Assembly (NCBI GenBank): GCA_020247005.1
Contig: JADCJN010000204.1
Coordinates: 1 to 42,166 of the forward strand
Direction: 5' to 3'
From: Silvanigrellales bacterium
Lineage (GTDB): Bacteria; Bdellovibrionota_B; Oligoflexia; Silvanigrellales; Silvanigrellaceae
Length of the DNA stretch: 42,166 nt
In this document: piece by piece, positions 24,169 through 33,006 of the stretch
Layout: the number at the start of each line of letters is the position of its first letter
Numbering within the stretch: the first letter of the stretch is position 1
Position numbers and translations under genes: made by a program
Notes under the pieces: model-generated
What the model was told of the DNA's origin: nothing
The model's database searches: none
What the model saw: only the letters and a program-made list of their open reading frames with translations

Positions 24169-25420
24169 ATTCCAATCCCTTAGCGGCGTGCGGATTCTCA
24201 TCACCGGAAGTTCAGGCTTCCTCGGTAGCAGACTATCCACTGCCCTCAAAGCTACAGGCGCTGAGGTCGTCCATTTCGATCGGAAATGGGGCCTAACGAC
24301 ACTGACTTCGCATTTTTCTTCCCGCCTGCATGCGATTTTCCACCTTGGCTGGGAGTTCCGAAAGCGGACGAGTCCCGACACAAGCGACATCCCAAACCTC
24401 GTGTTCGCGGAGGCCCTTGTCGAATGCGCACGCTCCGCCGCTCGTCCCCCGCTAGTGGTTTTTGCGAGCACGCTCTCGGTCCACTGCAAACCGCCCACGT
24501 GCTACGGCACCGAGAAAAGGGAGGCCGAACGCATTATCGCCTCGCTTCCGGAACACGTCATCCTCCGCCTCGGACTTGTGTTCGATCCCGCAGCTCCAGC
24601 AGGGCTTGCAGGACTGGTGTCGCGTCTCGTGGCGAGCATCCCCTTCGTGCCTGTCCTAGACACCGGTCGACAAGTCATCCAGCCCCTGCCGGTGGATGCA
24701 TTCGTAGCTGCCTGCCTTGGCCTGCTAGAGCAGAAGCAACTCGTGGCGAGGATAATTCCCTTAGCGGGGCCGGCATTGTATTTCCGCGACTTTTGTTCTC
24801 AGTTCGCGGGCGCACCGCAATCGAACATCTTCTTGCCCATTCCCTCGGTTTTCCTTCGCCTCTTGCTGACACTAGCGACCTCCGCAGGGCTCGCTCTTCC
24901 ACTCGATCATGACAACCTCGTGGGCCTGCTCAGGCAACGCGCCGTGCCGTCCATTCTATGGCGTCCCGAGGCAGGGGTTATGCACTTCCGTAATTCGCCA
25001 TCCGAGATCCGCAACGGCGCACTTCTCGACATCTTCTTCCGGCACCTGCTCGGCGAGCGCGCGGCGGACAGGGAGCGAGGTTTGTTTTTCGCTGGCCTCA
25101 CCGCCATGAACTTGGATCAAGCGAATCCCTCGATTCTTGAACGGATAGTCCTTGCGTGCCCTTGGATGCTTCTGGCGCTGGACTCCCCTCTGCGCCTGCT
25201 GTTTCCCAACGAGCCTCTCTATGGGAAGTTTTATGCAGCTTGCGCCATTGCCGAAACAAGTCCCCTCTGGGCGGGGTGGTTCCTGCGAGAATCAGACCCC
25301 GTCCTGCCCTGGCTATTTACGCTATCACGAGGATTACTGCGCGAAGTGGTTCTTTTTCCAATTGCGCTGGTCCTCGTCGTTGCGCTCGCGCGCCGGAGAA
25401 AAAGAGCGTTGCCACGATGA
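24161..25420 (+). CDS. NAD(P)-dependent SDR (epimerase/dehydratase) with a long hydrophobic C-terminal extension
   Basis: A 419-aa protein. The first ~240 residues form an extended SDR: ILITGSSGFLG (12-22) binds NAD(P), the catalytic Ser is near 103 (FASTLS), and Tyr115/Lys119 sit in YGTEK. It lacks the long substrate loops of GalE-type enzymes. Beyond ~245 the sequence changes: hydrophobic IPSVFLRLLLTLATSAG, then ~120 residues I cannot place, then a terminal membrane-like segment (~395-412) with a basic tail. Ordinary NDP-sugar SDRs have ~310-340 aa, so the extension is unusual. I start it at ATG 24161, overlapping the Wzy stop by eight bases. Its stop overlaps the GMC gene start (ATGA). The coupling suggests that the SDR and the flavoprotein act in sequence. 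Confidence 0.65.
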   Translation: MGEFQSLSGVRILITGSSGFLGSRLSTALKATGAEVVHFDRKWGLTTLTSHFSSRLHAIFHLGWEFRKRTSPDTSDIPNLVFAEALVECARSAARPPLVVFASTLSVHCKPPTCYGTEKREAERIIASLPEHVILRLGLVFDPAAPAGLAGLVSRLVASIPFVPVLDTGRQVIQPLPVDAFVAACLGLLEQKQLVARIIPLAGPALYFRDFCSQFAGAPQSNIFLPIPSVFLRLLLTLATSAGLALPLDHDNLVGLLRQRAVPSILWRPEAGVMHFRNSPSEIRNGALLDIFFRHLLGERAADRERGLFFAGLTAMNLDQANPSILERIVLACPWMLLALDSPLRLLFPNEPLYGKFYAACAIAETSPLWAGWFLRESDPVLPWLFTLSRGLLREVVLFPIALVLVVALARRRKRALPR

Positions 25421-27030
25421 TTCTATACGACCTCATTGTCGTCGGGGGCGGGCCAGCAGGAATTTCCGCAGCGCGTGGAGCCGCAGAGAAAGGAGCGAGA
25501 TGCCTCCTCGTGGAACCGGCCTCTCACACCCGTTCCGTTCCTGCGCGCGCAGACGAACAAAGCTTTGTGTCGATGCGGTTCACCGATCCCTCCCAAGAGA
25601 AGGTCCTGCTTGGACCCGACTTCGAGGCCCTGCGCTTCACTGATGCCAAGCTCGCACAGCTGTCCCCGCAGAGAATAGGGCTTGCTGACGGGGTCGAATC
25701 TCTCCTGCCGATGGAGCCGTCGCGGTTCGCCCGCGTAGAGAGCCTGCAAGCTGGTGGGCTCGGGAGTGCTTGGGGCCTCGGCTGCTACGGTTTCACGAAA
25801 AAAGAACTCCTCGCCGCCGGGCTACACTTCCTCGTCGATGGCGAGGCGATCGGCGCCGTGGCAAAGAATATAGGAGTCACAAAACCCGAGGGTGCACTTG
25901 CTCCGTACCTCTCGGGGCTGGTGACGCATTTTTCGGCTGCCCTACCGGTCGATCGGAATGCCGAATTCCTTCTCTCAAGGTATCGATCCCGCGCTGCGCG
26001 TGGACACACTGAGTGTATCATGGGAACACCAATGCTCGCCCTTGGTGGCAGCACGGATGGCGATTTTTCTGGATATCGACCGCCTTCGCGCTTGAGGGAG
26101 ATGGAGTTCTACGACGATGATGGGGGAGCGTCGTGGAGGCCTCAGATGGATCTCAGGATCCTAAATACGAAAGAGAGATTCGAGCGCCTCCAGGGGCACA
26201 TGGTGTTGCGCCTGCGTGAATCCGACGGTCGCGTCGAGGCCGACTGCTTTGATATTTCTACGCGCGAGTCGCGCACAGTTGCCGCGCGAAAGGCCGTCCT
26301 CTGCGCAGGCGCCTTAGGCAGTGCTCGCGTGGCCGCGGCTAGCCATCCCTCACACCGGACCGAACGCTTCTTCCGGTGCCAACCCTATTCCTATCTTGTA
26401 GGCCTCGTCCCTTCCCTGCTCGGCGAGAGCGACATAAAGAGGCGTGTGCATGCGCTTTGCCAATTCCAATTTGCACGCCTGCGTGAAGGGGGCCAAGAGG
26501 CAGCCTTCATCGGGTCGGGCTACTCGTATAGGTCCCTCCTGAATTTCCGGCTGCTGTCCTCTTCTCCCTTGGGTTTTCGCAACGCTATGAATTGGTGGCG
26601 CTGCGTAGCTCCCGCGCTCGTGATCGTGGGCCTGCACGAGCCCGACGACGCCGAGCCTCAGTTGCGCATCTCCTTTCCCTGCGGTGGCGACCACCGCGTC
26701 AACGCCAGCCAATTCCCCGCCATGAAGATCACTTCGTCAGAGCCGCTAGGCTGCGCAGTGAACGCCTCGTCAGCCAGCCGTTTCCTCCGCGGTTTAGGTT
26801 GGTACCCACTGCTCAAGCGACGGCTTCCGCCCGGCTCAGGGACCCACTATAGTGGGACCCTTGCTTCCGGCATCTGCGCGTCAGACAATGGCATTCTGAA
26901 CGGCTTTGAACATGTGCGGGTAGGGGATGCTGCATTCTTTTCGAGGATACCTGCCAAAGGCCTTACCTTAACCATTATGGCGTACGCTCGCTACGCGGCG
27001 CTCGCCAGCCTCGAAAACATAACGCGTTGA
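25417..27030 (+). CDS. GMC-type FAD-dependent oxidoreductase
   Basis: A 537-aa flavoprotein. LIVVGGGPAGISAARGA (~6-22) is the FAD-binding dinucleotide motif, preceded by no signal peptide. ARKAVLCAGALGSARVA (~290-305) is the second FAD-contact strand of GMC enzymes. The C-terminus has the active-site histidine region THYSGT (His ~477) and HVRVGDAAFFSRIPAKGLTLTIMAYA, the typical GMC end. GMC enzymes oxidise alcohols, often of sugars, to aldehydes or ketones. Inside a polysaccharide operon the likely substrate is a sugar or sugar-lipid hydroxyl. I set the start at 25417 on the SDR stop (ATGA); an open frame further upstream overlaps the SDR gene and has no homology. The downstream GT-C-like gene begins 17 bp later. 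Confidence 0.75.
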   Translation: MILYDLIVVGGGPAGISAARGAAEKGARCLLVEPASHTRSVPARADEQSFVSMRFTDPSQEKVLLGPDFEALRFTDAKLAQLSPQRIGLADGVESLLPMEPSRFARVESLQAGGLGSAWGLGCYGFTKKELLAAGLHFLVDGEAIGAVAKNIGVTKPEGALAPYLSGLVTHFSAALPVDRNAEFLLSRYRSRAARGHTECIMGTPMLALGGSTDGDFSGYRPPSRLREMEFYDDDGGASWRPQMDLRILNTKERFERLQGHMVLRLRESDGRVEADCFDISTRESRTVAARKAVLCAGALGSARVAAASHPSHRTERFFRCQPYSYLVGLVPSLLGESDIKRRVHALCQFQFARLREGGQEAAFIGSGYSYRSLLNFRLLSSSPLGFRNAMNWWRCVAPALVIVGLHEPDDAEPQLRISFPCGGDHRVNASQFPAMKITSSEPLGCAVNASSASRFLRGLGWYPLLKRRLPPGSGTHYSGTLASGICASDNGILNGFEHVRVGDAAFFSRIPAKGLTLTIMAYARYAALASLENITR

Positions 27031-27046
27031 AGAGGCGGAACTCTCC

Positions 27047-28777
27047 TTGGAAACTTCTCATGGCCTCGGCGCCGTTCGCCCATTCCTGAAGAACGAAGCG
27101 GGCAACCTGCTGCTCCTCGCGTGCTCGGGCGTGTGGCTCGCAGTATCGCTCGCAGCGGCCCTTCGGCACCATCTCGCTCTTGCGCCGGATGTCGCCACTG
27201 CGACCGCATTCATGCTCACAGCACTGCTCGCCGCTCTCACCTGGCTCCGCGGACTTCAATTCGAGGCCCATTTCGGGTCCCGAGCGTTAGCCTTCGCGGC
27301 CCTCCTTTTCGCAATTGTTCTACTTTCGCAGTGGCACCGAGATTGGGGCCCGTTCGTGTCGACAGGCCGGTTCGCGGGAGGCGACGCAGGGAACCACATT
27401 GTCCTGCGTGACCATTTTCTCAACGGAAAACCTTCGGCCTACAACGGCTTCACGGCGCTTTACGTTTCCACCTGGCTCCTCGAATACACCACCGGCATGC
27501 CACCCGCGAGCTCCTTTGCCATTGCCTTATACGCGGGACTTTTCATCCACGTTGCAGTGTTTGCGTCCTTCCTAGCAAGCGGGCTGTCTTCCATCAGGAG
27601 TTTCTCGCTAAGGGCGGCGCTCATCGCTGCAAGCGTCAGCGCCCTGTGCGTGCTCACGCTCGTTCCCTTCGCGTATTACCAGGCGGAGGGATTCTATGCG
27701 CATCTCGCCACCCTTGCGCCCGCTTCGCTCTCACTCTGGTTCTTCTGCCATTGCCGCGTAGGGCTGTTGGGCCGATGCTTGGCTGCCGGCCTCGCTGCCG
27801 TCGCCTTGCGCTTCACCTACGGGCTCAACCTTGCCGACTTCCTCGCGGCCCTCGCTCTAACCTTCGCACATGTCGTCATCATGGAGCCAAAGGACGGGGC
27901 GCAGACATGGACCCGGCCCTTCCACACGGGCGTTACACTAATCGCTCTGCTTGGCGCACTAGCAGCCTATAAAGCCCTTTGGCCTGTGGCGTTCGACGCG
28001 GGTGGTGGTATCCGATGGACCAACATGGGCCCACTCGACCTCGCCTTTCTACCGCTGTCGCTCGCGTCCTTTGTATTGCTTGCAAAGGGGCGCATGGATT
28101 TCGGACTGACGCTCGCATGTTCACTCGGCATGGTCACTGGCGTCGTTCTGCTCCTCCACGCGGCAGCGGGACTTCCCCACCTCTTTTATTACTTTAAGTA
28201 CCCATTCACCCCATTGGCTATTGTCGCTGGGGCGTCTCCGCTCTTTCTGGCGCGCTGCCTGAAGCTCGAGTCCCTAGCCTGGAGGACGACGTCGATCACG
28301 CTCTTTTTGCTCGTGATCGGGCTCGGAGCCTGGGGGTATGCACCGTACCTGGAATTTTGGACGCACAGGTTCACAGGCGACCGCAGTAAGCGCGCCATCG
28401 ATCGGCTCGTGGAACCAGCCATCGTCGCGCATATCGTCGCAACGCTCGAAAAACAGGGTCGCCGATTCGGAGGCTACTACGATCCTATCTGGGCATATTC
28501 GCACTTCATGAACTCCTCCCTTGGAAACGTAGAGGCGAGGAGGTTCGCCCATTTAGGTCACTTCCGCTCTGGTTCCTACGTCACCCCAACGGAATCGACC
28601 TGCAGTTTCTGGCGCGATCTCGGCGAGGCCAACACACTTTATGCCGAAACGGACGCCGTACTGGCCGCATCCGTTAGCGCTCGGCTTTCGCGCCTTCAAA
28701 CCGAAGCTGGGGTCACTTGCTCGAGCATCCGCGTGTCGGACAGTTCGTTCGAAACTCTTTGCACACTGTGTCCATGA
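27047..28777 (+). CDS. Polytopic membrane protein, GT-C glycosyltransferase candidate
   Basis: A 576-aa protein with about 11-13 hydrophobic segments from residue 20 to ~440, then a soluble C-terminal domain of ~140 residues with several Cys. The loop RFAGGDAGNHIVLRDHF (108-124) sits after the third helix, where GT-C enzymes carry their catalytic Asp, so I propose a GT-C transferase. I do not recognise the exact family. It starts with TTG at 27047, because an in-frame TAA lies at 27020-27022 and no ATG or GTG intervenes; GGCGGA lies seven bases upstream. It closes the plus operon and ends 17 bp from the convergent DUF2304 gene. A nearby DPM1-like enzyme could supply its polyprenyl-phosphate donor. 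Confidence 0.6.
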   Translation: METSHGLGAVRPFLKNEAGNLLLLACSGVWLAVSLAAALRHHLALAPDVATATAFMLTALLAALTWLRGLQFEAHFGSRALAFAALLFAIVLLSQWHRDWGPFVSTGRFAGGDAGNHIVLRDHFLNGKPSAYNGFTALYVSTWLLEYTTGMPPASSFAIALYAGLFIHVAVFASFLASGLSSIRSFSLRAALIAASVSALCVLTLVPFAYYQAEGFYAHLATLAPASLSLWFFCHCRVGLLGRCLAAGLAAVALRFTYGLNLADFLAALALTFAHVVIMEPKDGAQTWTRPFHTGVTLIALLGALAAYKALWPVAFDAGGGIRWTNMGPLDLAFLPLSLASFVLLAKGRMDFGLTLACSLGMVTGVVLLLHAAAGLPHLFYYFKYPFTPLAIVAGASPLFLARCLKLESLAWRTTSITLFLLVIGLGAWGYAPYLEFWTHRFTGDRSKRAIDRLVEPAIVAHIVATLEKQGRRFGGYYDPIWAYSHFMNSSLGNVEARRFAHLGHFRSGSYVTPTESTCSFWRDLGEANTLYAETDAVLAASVSARLSRLQTEAGVTCSSIRVSDSSFETLCTLCP

Positions 28778-28794
28778 GGCCTCACGCAAGCGTA

Positions 28795-29148
28795 TCATCT
28801 TGAGTCGCTTTCCGGGACAATTTCCACCACGCTGGTGAGGGCATCCTTCCGAGCCAGATCGGTTATCTGGCGCTCGAGTGCCGCAGTGCGAGCCCTGCTC
28901 AAAAACAGTTCGCGAATGAGCACAACGGTTACAATGTAGAGCACCAAGTCGACAGGACGGCCAACCCCAAGAAGCTCGGCGAGCTCGAAGAAGGGTGCCG
29001 TGTACAGCGAGGCGGCGCCCGCTCCAGTGAACAAGAAAAACATCGTCCACCATGCCTTGCGCGCATGGGCACCTAGCATCATGGCGTCTAAGGATAGCAA
29101 GGCCGCAAGCAATACGACGAAAACAAATGTGAAGGGTTTAATTTCCAC
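28795..29148 (-). CDS. DUF2304 small membrane protein
   Basis: A 117-aa protein with three hydrophobic helices (~7-25, ~32-52 and ~60-78) and a charged, probably coiled-coil C-terminal tail rich in R/E/L. This is the DUF2304 layout. Members commonly sit next to a DPM1-like GT2, as here, and are thought to assist or anchor that enzyme; the biochemical role is not established. I start it at GTG 29148, which gives the usual family length and an 11-bp overlap with the GT2 gene; ATG 29193 would add 15 residues. It is the last gene of the GalE/WecA-like/GT2 group. Confidence 0.7.
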   Translation of the reverse strand: MEIKPFTFVFVVLLAALLSLDAMMLGAHARKAWWTMFFLFTGAGAASLYTAPFFELAELLGVGRPVDLVLYIVTVVLIRELFLSRARTAALERQITDLARKDALTSVVEIVPESDSR

Positions 29149-29899
29149 TGAAAAGGAAGACCTTAATGAGATCGTGGAGGATTCGAACTGCACCCAAATT
29201 CGACTGCCCCTTCCGAAGAGTTTCTTCAGTATATGCGATTGAAACTGGAACTTCAGCGTATCGCGCCCGATGTCGTTTCACGATGAGCTTGATCTCTGTC
29301 GCATGGGCCATCCTATTCTGCCTCAATCTGAGCACCTCTGCGAAGGAACGGTTGAATACCCGGTACCCGTTGTGAGCGTCGTTCAACGCGAGGCCGGTCA
29401 CAAACCGCTCAAATATAAGAGCCGCATAGAGCAAGAGTTTACGCGTCATAGGCACTTCTAACGCGACTCCCTTACCAAATCGATTTCCAAAAACAATGTC
29501 GGCACCTGAAGATGCCATCTGACCTAAAAACTGGCGCAAGTCGGCCACGTCATGTTGGCCATCGCCATCCATGGTGATGAAATAGACCGTTTTAGGATCC
29601 GCCAGGCCGATGCGCACGCCCGTTTCAATGGCTGCACCCTGCCCGAGGTTAATTGGATGAGTCACAACGAACAGACGAATGCGCGGATCGGGTTCGGTGC
29701 GCAGCCTCACACGGCTCACCGACTCTGCGGAGCCATCGTCGACGATAATGAGCTTGAATCCTGAAACGTGGTCGAAACCTGTATCATTGAGGAGAGACAC
29801 AAGCTCCAATTCGAGGCGCTCGATGAGCCGCGGAAGCCGTGCCATCTCGTTGTAGCAGGGAATTATGATCGCCGCGATCTGGTTCATTCTGTCCTTCAT
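29138..29899 (-). CDS. DPM1-like GT2 (polyprenyl-phosphate glycosyltransferase)
   Basis: A 253-aa GT2 enzyme without membrane helices, like dolichyl-phosphate mannose synthase. IIIPCYNEMARLPRLI opens the fold, LIIVDDGSAES is near 50-60, NLGQGAAIETG near 86-96, and the metal site is TMDGDGQHDVADL (~112-124). A C-terminal SIAYTEETLRKGQSN follows. It probably loads a hexose onto undecaprenyl phosphate, making a donor for extracytoplasmic GT-C transferases such as those at 2156-4477 or 27047-28777. The ATG overlaps the stop of the WecA-like gene (ATGA), and a DUF2304 partner follows. Confidence 0.85.
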   Translation of the reverse strand: MKDRMNQIAAIIIPCYNEMARLPRLIERLELELVSLLNDTGFDHVSGFKLIIVDDGSAESVSRVRLRTEPDPRIRLFVVTHPINLGQGAAIETGVRIGLADPKTVYFITMDGDGQHDVADLRQFLGQMASSGADIVFGNRFGKGVALEVPMTRKLLLYAALIFERFVTGLALNDAHNGYRVFNRSFAEVLRLRQNRMAHATEIKLIVKRHRARYAEVPVSIAYTEETLRKGQSNLGAVRILHDLIKVFLFSGN

Positions 29900-31707
29900 C
29901 CGTAGACGACACGCAGACCGAAGACCGAGACCAAGAGAACGTACAGAAGCGCCCCTGATGAAAGGATTTTCAATCGATACACGTTGCCCTTGTGGCGCTT
30001 CTGCATGGTCTGAATCGCGGCGAACAATACCAGGCTGCGGAGTCCGATGACGTTGAGTCGGTGCTCGGACCTGTAGGGCTCGGGCACGAGCAGAAGCAGC
30101 ATCGGCAAGAGGATCATCAGGAAATCACTCGGCGTAACGATAAAGTACTGCCGGCGAAAAGTAATCACTATGAATAGCAACGTACTGATAGTGAGCCACA
30201 AGAAAACATAATTGTATATAAATTGTATATTCAACCGCTCGCCGCCCCAGATAATCCAAATGGAGTTGGCGTTATTAGCAACGAGAACTACAGTAACAGC
30301 TGAAGCTATAGCCACAGAGTCGAGGAAGTCTACCTTGCTGCGGGGAACGAAGATGCTCATAAGCAGAATGGTCATCACGATCGCTGCGATGAAGCCTACC
30401 ATCCGAGGCGGCACGCCCGCGAAGACCGGCGTCGCCAGGAGGATCCCATAGATTATGTACCTGTTCGATTTTTCCCAGACGCGAATTAGGCGCGAGAGTG
30501 TAGGACCGCTGTTAGCGTCGAACGCGAACAGCGCCCGTTGGGTGCGAAGCCGCAAGAGGAAGCCCTCATCGAGCCGGACCACAAGTGGCATCACTAAGAA
30601 GAGAAACCCAGCGCTAAGGTAGGGTACCCACCAGAGCTGATAGGCGGGGAACGCCACGGGTAGCACGCCAGTCACAGCGAACACCACGGCCACAAAATAT
30701 ACTGCCGCCACGCTCTGTGAATGTGACAACCCCAACTTCAGGAGCCCGTGGTGAAAGTGACGCTTGTCAGGCGCCATAGGCGAAATACCCGCCTTCACGC
30801 GACCCGTGATGACCCAGGCCGTGTCGAAGATGGGGACCGCCAAACAGAGCACAACCGTTATGAGTGGAACGCTTTCCACGACAGCCGGACTCGGCTTTTC
30901 GGCGAACGTCAACCAGCCGGGGGCAAGCGCGAGCCCCTGCCCGTTAGCCACGAGCAAGAAGAGCACACCAGTCATGAAACCGAGCCAATTACTCCCTCCG
31001 TCGCCCATGAACATCGTTGCCGGGTAAGTATTGTATTTTAGGAAGCCAATCAGAGCACCGATCATGGGCAGGGAAAGCGCGAGCAGAAGATAAAGATCGC
31101 CCGTGTTGAGAAAATGAAGGTAACTCAGGAAGAGGACCGCGATGAGGACCACCCCTCCGGCGAGTCCATCGAGCCCATCGATCATATTGATGCTGTTGAT
31201 GGCACCCACGACTACGAAGACGCTGAACGTGAAACCGAGGATTGGCGGCACGGCTATCCCGTAGCCTGGAGCGAGATAGAGGTACTCGAGTCCGAGCCCA
31301 GCGCTCCCGACCGCGAGCGCGGCGGCGCCCAACTGCACCAGCAGCCGCAGCTTCGCCGAAAGAGGCCGGAGATCATCGGTGAGACCAGTGAGGAACATAA
31401 CTATTGAGGCGGTGAAAACACCCGTGAGATTGCCCGGCACGGCCGTGAAGAGCAGACTCAAAAAGAAGCCGCTAACGATGGCCACACCACCAAGCCGCGG
31501 GATTGGTCGAGTATGGATCCTGCGGGGTGGATCCGAAGGTCCGTTTGATGGGGATGGCACATCTCGCACCGCCAGGGTTGCGCATCCAGCCGCGTCCGGA
31601 AAGTCGTACAGTTTGCGCACTTGCGCGAACCGCATTATCGCTGGCATCAGAGCCAACGAACAGACCAAAGACGCAAAAAAAGCGAGGACGAGTTGAAGGC
31701 TAAGCAC
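29896..31707 (-). CDS. WecA/MraY-family polyprenyl-phosphate HexNAc-1-phosphate transferase with an extra C-terminal membrane domain
   Basis: A 603-aa protein. Residues 1-~380 are a complete WecA-type transferase with about 11 helices. Metal and substrate motifs are present: TGLTDDL (Asp111-Asp112), NSINMIDGLDGLAGG (171-185), FMGDGGSNWLG (233-243) and DKRHFHH (314-320, the family HIHH-like motif). Such enzymes move HexNAc-1-P from a UDP-sugar to undecaprenyl phosphate. Residues ~400-603 add about five to six further hydrophobic segments not found in ordinary ~350-aa WecA. The start is GTG at 31707, with AGGTAGG just upstream. It is the second initiating transferase of the locus, unrelated in fold to the PglC-like one. 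A broken second copy of its 5' end lies at 33474-33599. Confidence 0.88.
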   Translation of the reverse strand: MLSLQLVLAFFASLVCSLALMPAIMRFAQVRKLYDFPDAAGCATLAVRDVPSPSNGPSDPPRRIHTRPIPRLGGVAIVSGFFLSLLFTAVPGNLTGVFTASIVMFLTGLTDDLRPLSAKLRLLVQLGAAALAVGSAGLGLEYLYLAPGYGIAVPPILGFTFSVFVVVGAINSINMIDGLDGLAGGVVLIAVLFLSYLHFLNTGDLYLLLALSLPMIGALIGFLKYNTYPATMFMGDGGSNWLGFMTGVLFLLVANGQGLALAPGWLTFAEKPSPAVVESVPLITVVLCLAVPIFDTAWVITGRVKAGISPMAPDKRHFHHGLLKLGLSHSQSVAAVYFVAVVFAVTGVLPVAFPAYQLWWVPYLSAGFLFLVMPLVVRLDEGFLLRLRTQRALFAFDANSGPTLSRLIRVWEKSNRYIIYGILLATPVFAGVPPRMVGFIAAIVMTILLMSIFVPRSKVDFLDSVAIASAVTVVLVANNANSIWIIWGGERLNIQFIYNYVFLWLTISTLLFIVITFRRQYFIVTPSDFLMILLPMLLLLVPEPYRSEHRLNVIGLRSLVLFAAIQTMQKRHKGNVYRLKILSSGALLYVLLVSVFGLRVVYG

Positions 31708-31899
31708 GGATGCACCTACCTGGGACCGGCACCTGCCGGCTCGTGAGGAAGCACTTGTAAAGGGTACGCCATTAGAACGTAGTCCGAAGCCTCCACCGTT
31801 TCAATCCACTCCCGCCGCGAAGTAGTACACGCGCATGACTCCTAAGGCTCCTAGAATCCGCGAAGCTAAACGCGGCGTGCGGGTTGGCAGCGGACTCCA

Positions 31900-32925
31900 T
31901 CAGTGCCGCGTCCAGAAACGCTCATTCCACCGGAGCGCGTCAGCGACACCTGCCTCGAGCGAAAATTCGGACTTCCAACCGAGGAGATTGCTGGCGAGGC
32001 CGGCATCGGCGAAGGCTCCCGCGACGTCACCCTGGCGCCTTGGCCCAACCCGCCATGGCACGGCGCACCCCACGGTTGACTCGAAGGCCTTGATCAATTC
32101 GAGAACCGTGCATCCCCGACCCGTTCCGAGATTCAAGACACGGTAGTCCGTCATAAGTCCTGAAAATCCCATCGACGCGTTCACGGGTGCAGCGAAGACG
32201 TCATCAAAGCGCCGGACAGCCAACATGTGCGCACGGGCCAGATCCCAAACGTGTATGTAGTCGCGGACAGCGCTCCCATCCCGCGTAGGCCAATCGCCCC
32301 CTGCAACCACGAATTCCCGCTCACGCCCCGCATGGACTGAAATGAGACGGCCGAGCGCATGCGACGGAAACCGCAAATGCTGACCTGTTCTAAGCTCAGG
32401 GTCGGCACCGATGGGGTTAAAATACCTGAGCGCCAGGGTCCTCAAACCATGAGACCTGGCGAAGTCGGAAAGGATAAACTCAGTCATCAACTTAGAGCGA
32501 GCATATGGACTCGCGGGCTCCACGGCTGCGTTCTCGTCCACCGCACCCCCAGTGGCGTCACCGTATACAGAAGCCGAAGAACTGAAGATGAATTTGCGGA
32601 CGTTGCTCGTGCGCAAGGTCTGGAGGAAGGCCAAGGTTCGCGAGACGTTGCACTCATAGTAGCGCCCCGGTTCGTTGATAGACTCGGGGACGTCGATGAG
32701 CGCCGCGCAATGGATCACAACATCGATATCGGGGTGGTCTCGGAGAATGCATCGGACGAGGGACGCGTCGGCAACGTCCCCCTCGTAGAAAAGGTGCCCG
32801 GCGGCAAACTCACGCCTTCCCGTCACAAGTGAATCCAAGATCACGGGCGTCATAGCCTCGTTCGCAAGAGCTGAACAAACAGTACTGCCGATGAACCCAG
32901 CTCCACCAGTTACCAAAACCTTCAT
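31900..32925 (-). CDS. galE: UDP-glucose/UDP-GlcNAc 4-epimerase, GalE family
   Basis: A 341-aa extended SDR that interconverts UDP-Glc/UDP-Gal (or the N-acetyl forms) via a 4-keto intermediate. VLVTGGAGFIGS (3-14) binds NAD. SSSASVYGD (115-123) carries the catalytic Ser, and YARSK (141-145) the Tyr and Lys. ALRYFNPIGAD, SAVRDYIHVWDLARAH and the C-terminal LGW end are typical of GalE. It supplies a galacto-configured donor for the locus. The promoter probably lies in the gene-poor region upstream, and a 192-bp gap without recognisable content separates it from the WecA-like gene, so that gene may have its own promoter. Substrate preference cannot be read with confidence. Confidence 0.9.
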   Translation of the reverse strand: MKVLVTGGAGFIGSTVCSALANEAMTPVILDSLVTGRREFAAGHLFYEGDVADASLVRCILRDHPDIDVVIHCAALIDVPESINEPGRYYECNVSRTLAFLQTLRTSNVRKFIFSSSASVYGDATGGAVDENAAVEPASPYARSKLMTEFILSDFARSHGLRTLALRYFNPIGADPELRTGQHLRFPSHALGRLISVHAGREREFVVAGGDWPTRDGSAVRDYIHVWDLARAHMLAVRRFDDVFAAPVNASMGFSGLMTDYRVLNLGTGRGCTVLELIKAFESTVGCAVPWRVGPRRQGDVAGAFADAGLASNLLGWKSEFSLEAGVADALRWNERFWTRH

Positions 32926-33006
32926 AGAACCACACTTCTTCCTTGCGACTCAACCGAACGAAAACAGCTCCAAACTGCACACCCAAGAAGCACTAGCTGA
33001 ACTGAT

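Noticed and set aside
31708-31899. Possible gene remnant between galE and the WecA-like gene
   Set aside because: All frames are short and stop-broken and no family resemblance was seen; it is probably a leader or promoter region.
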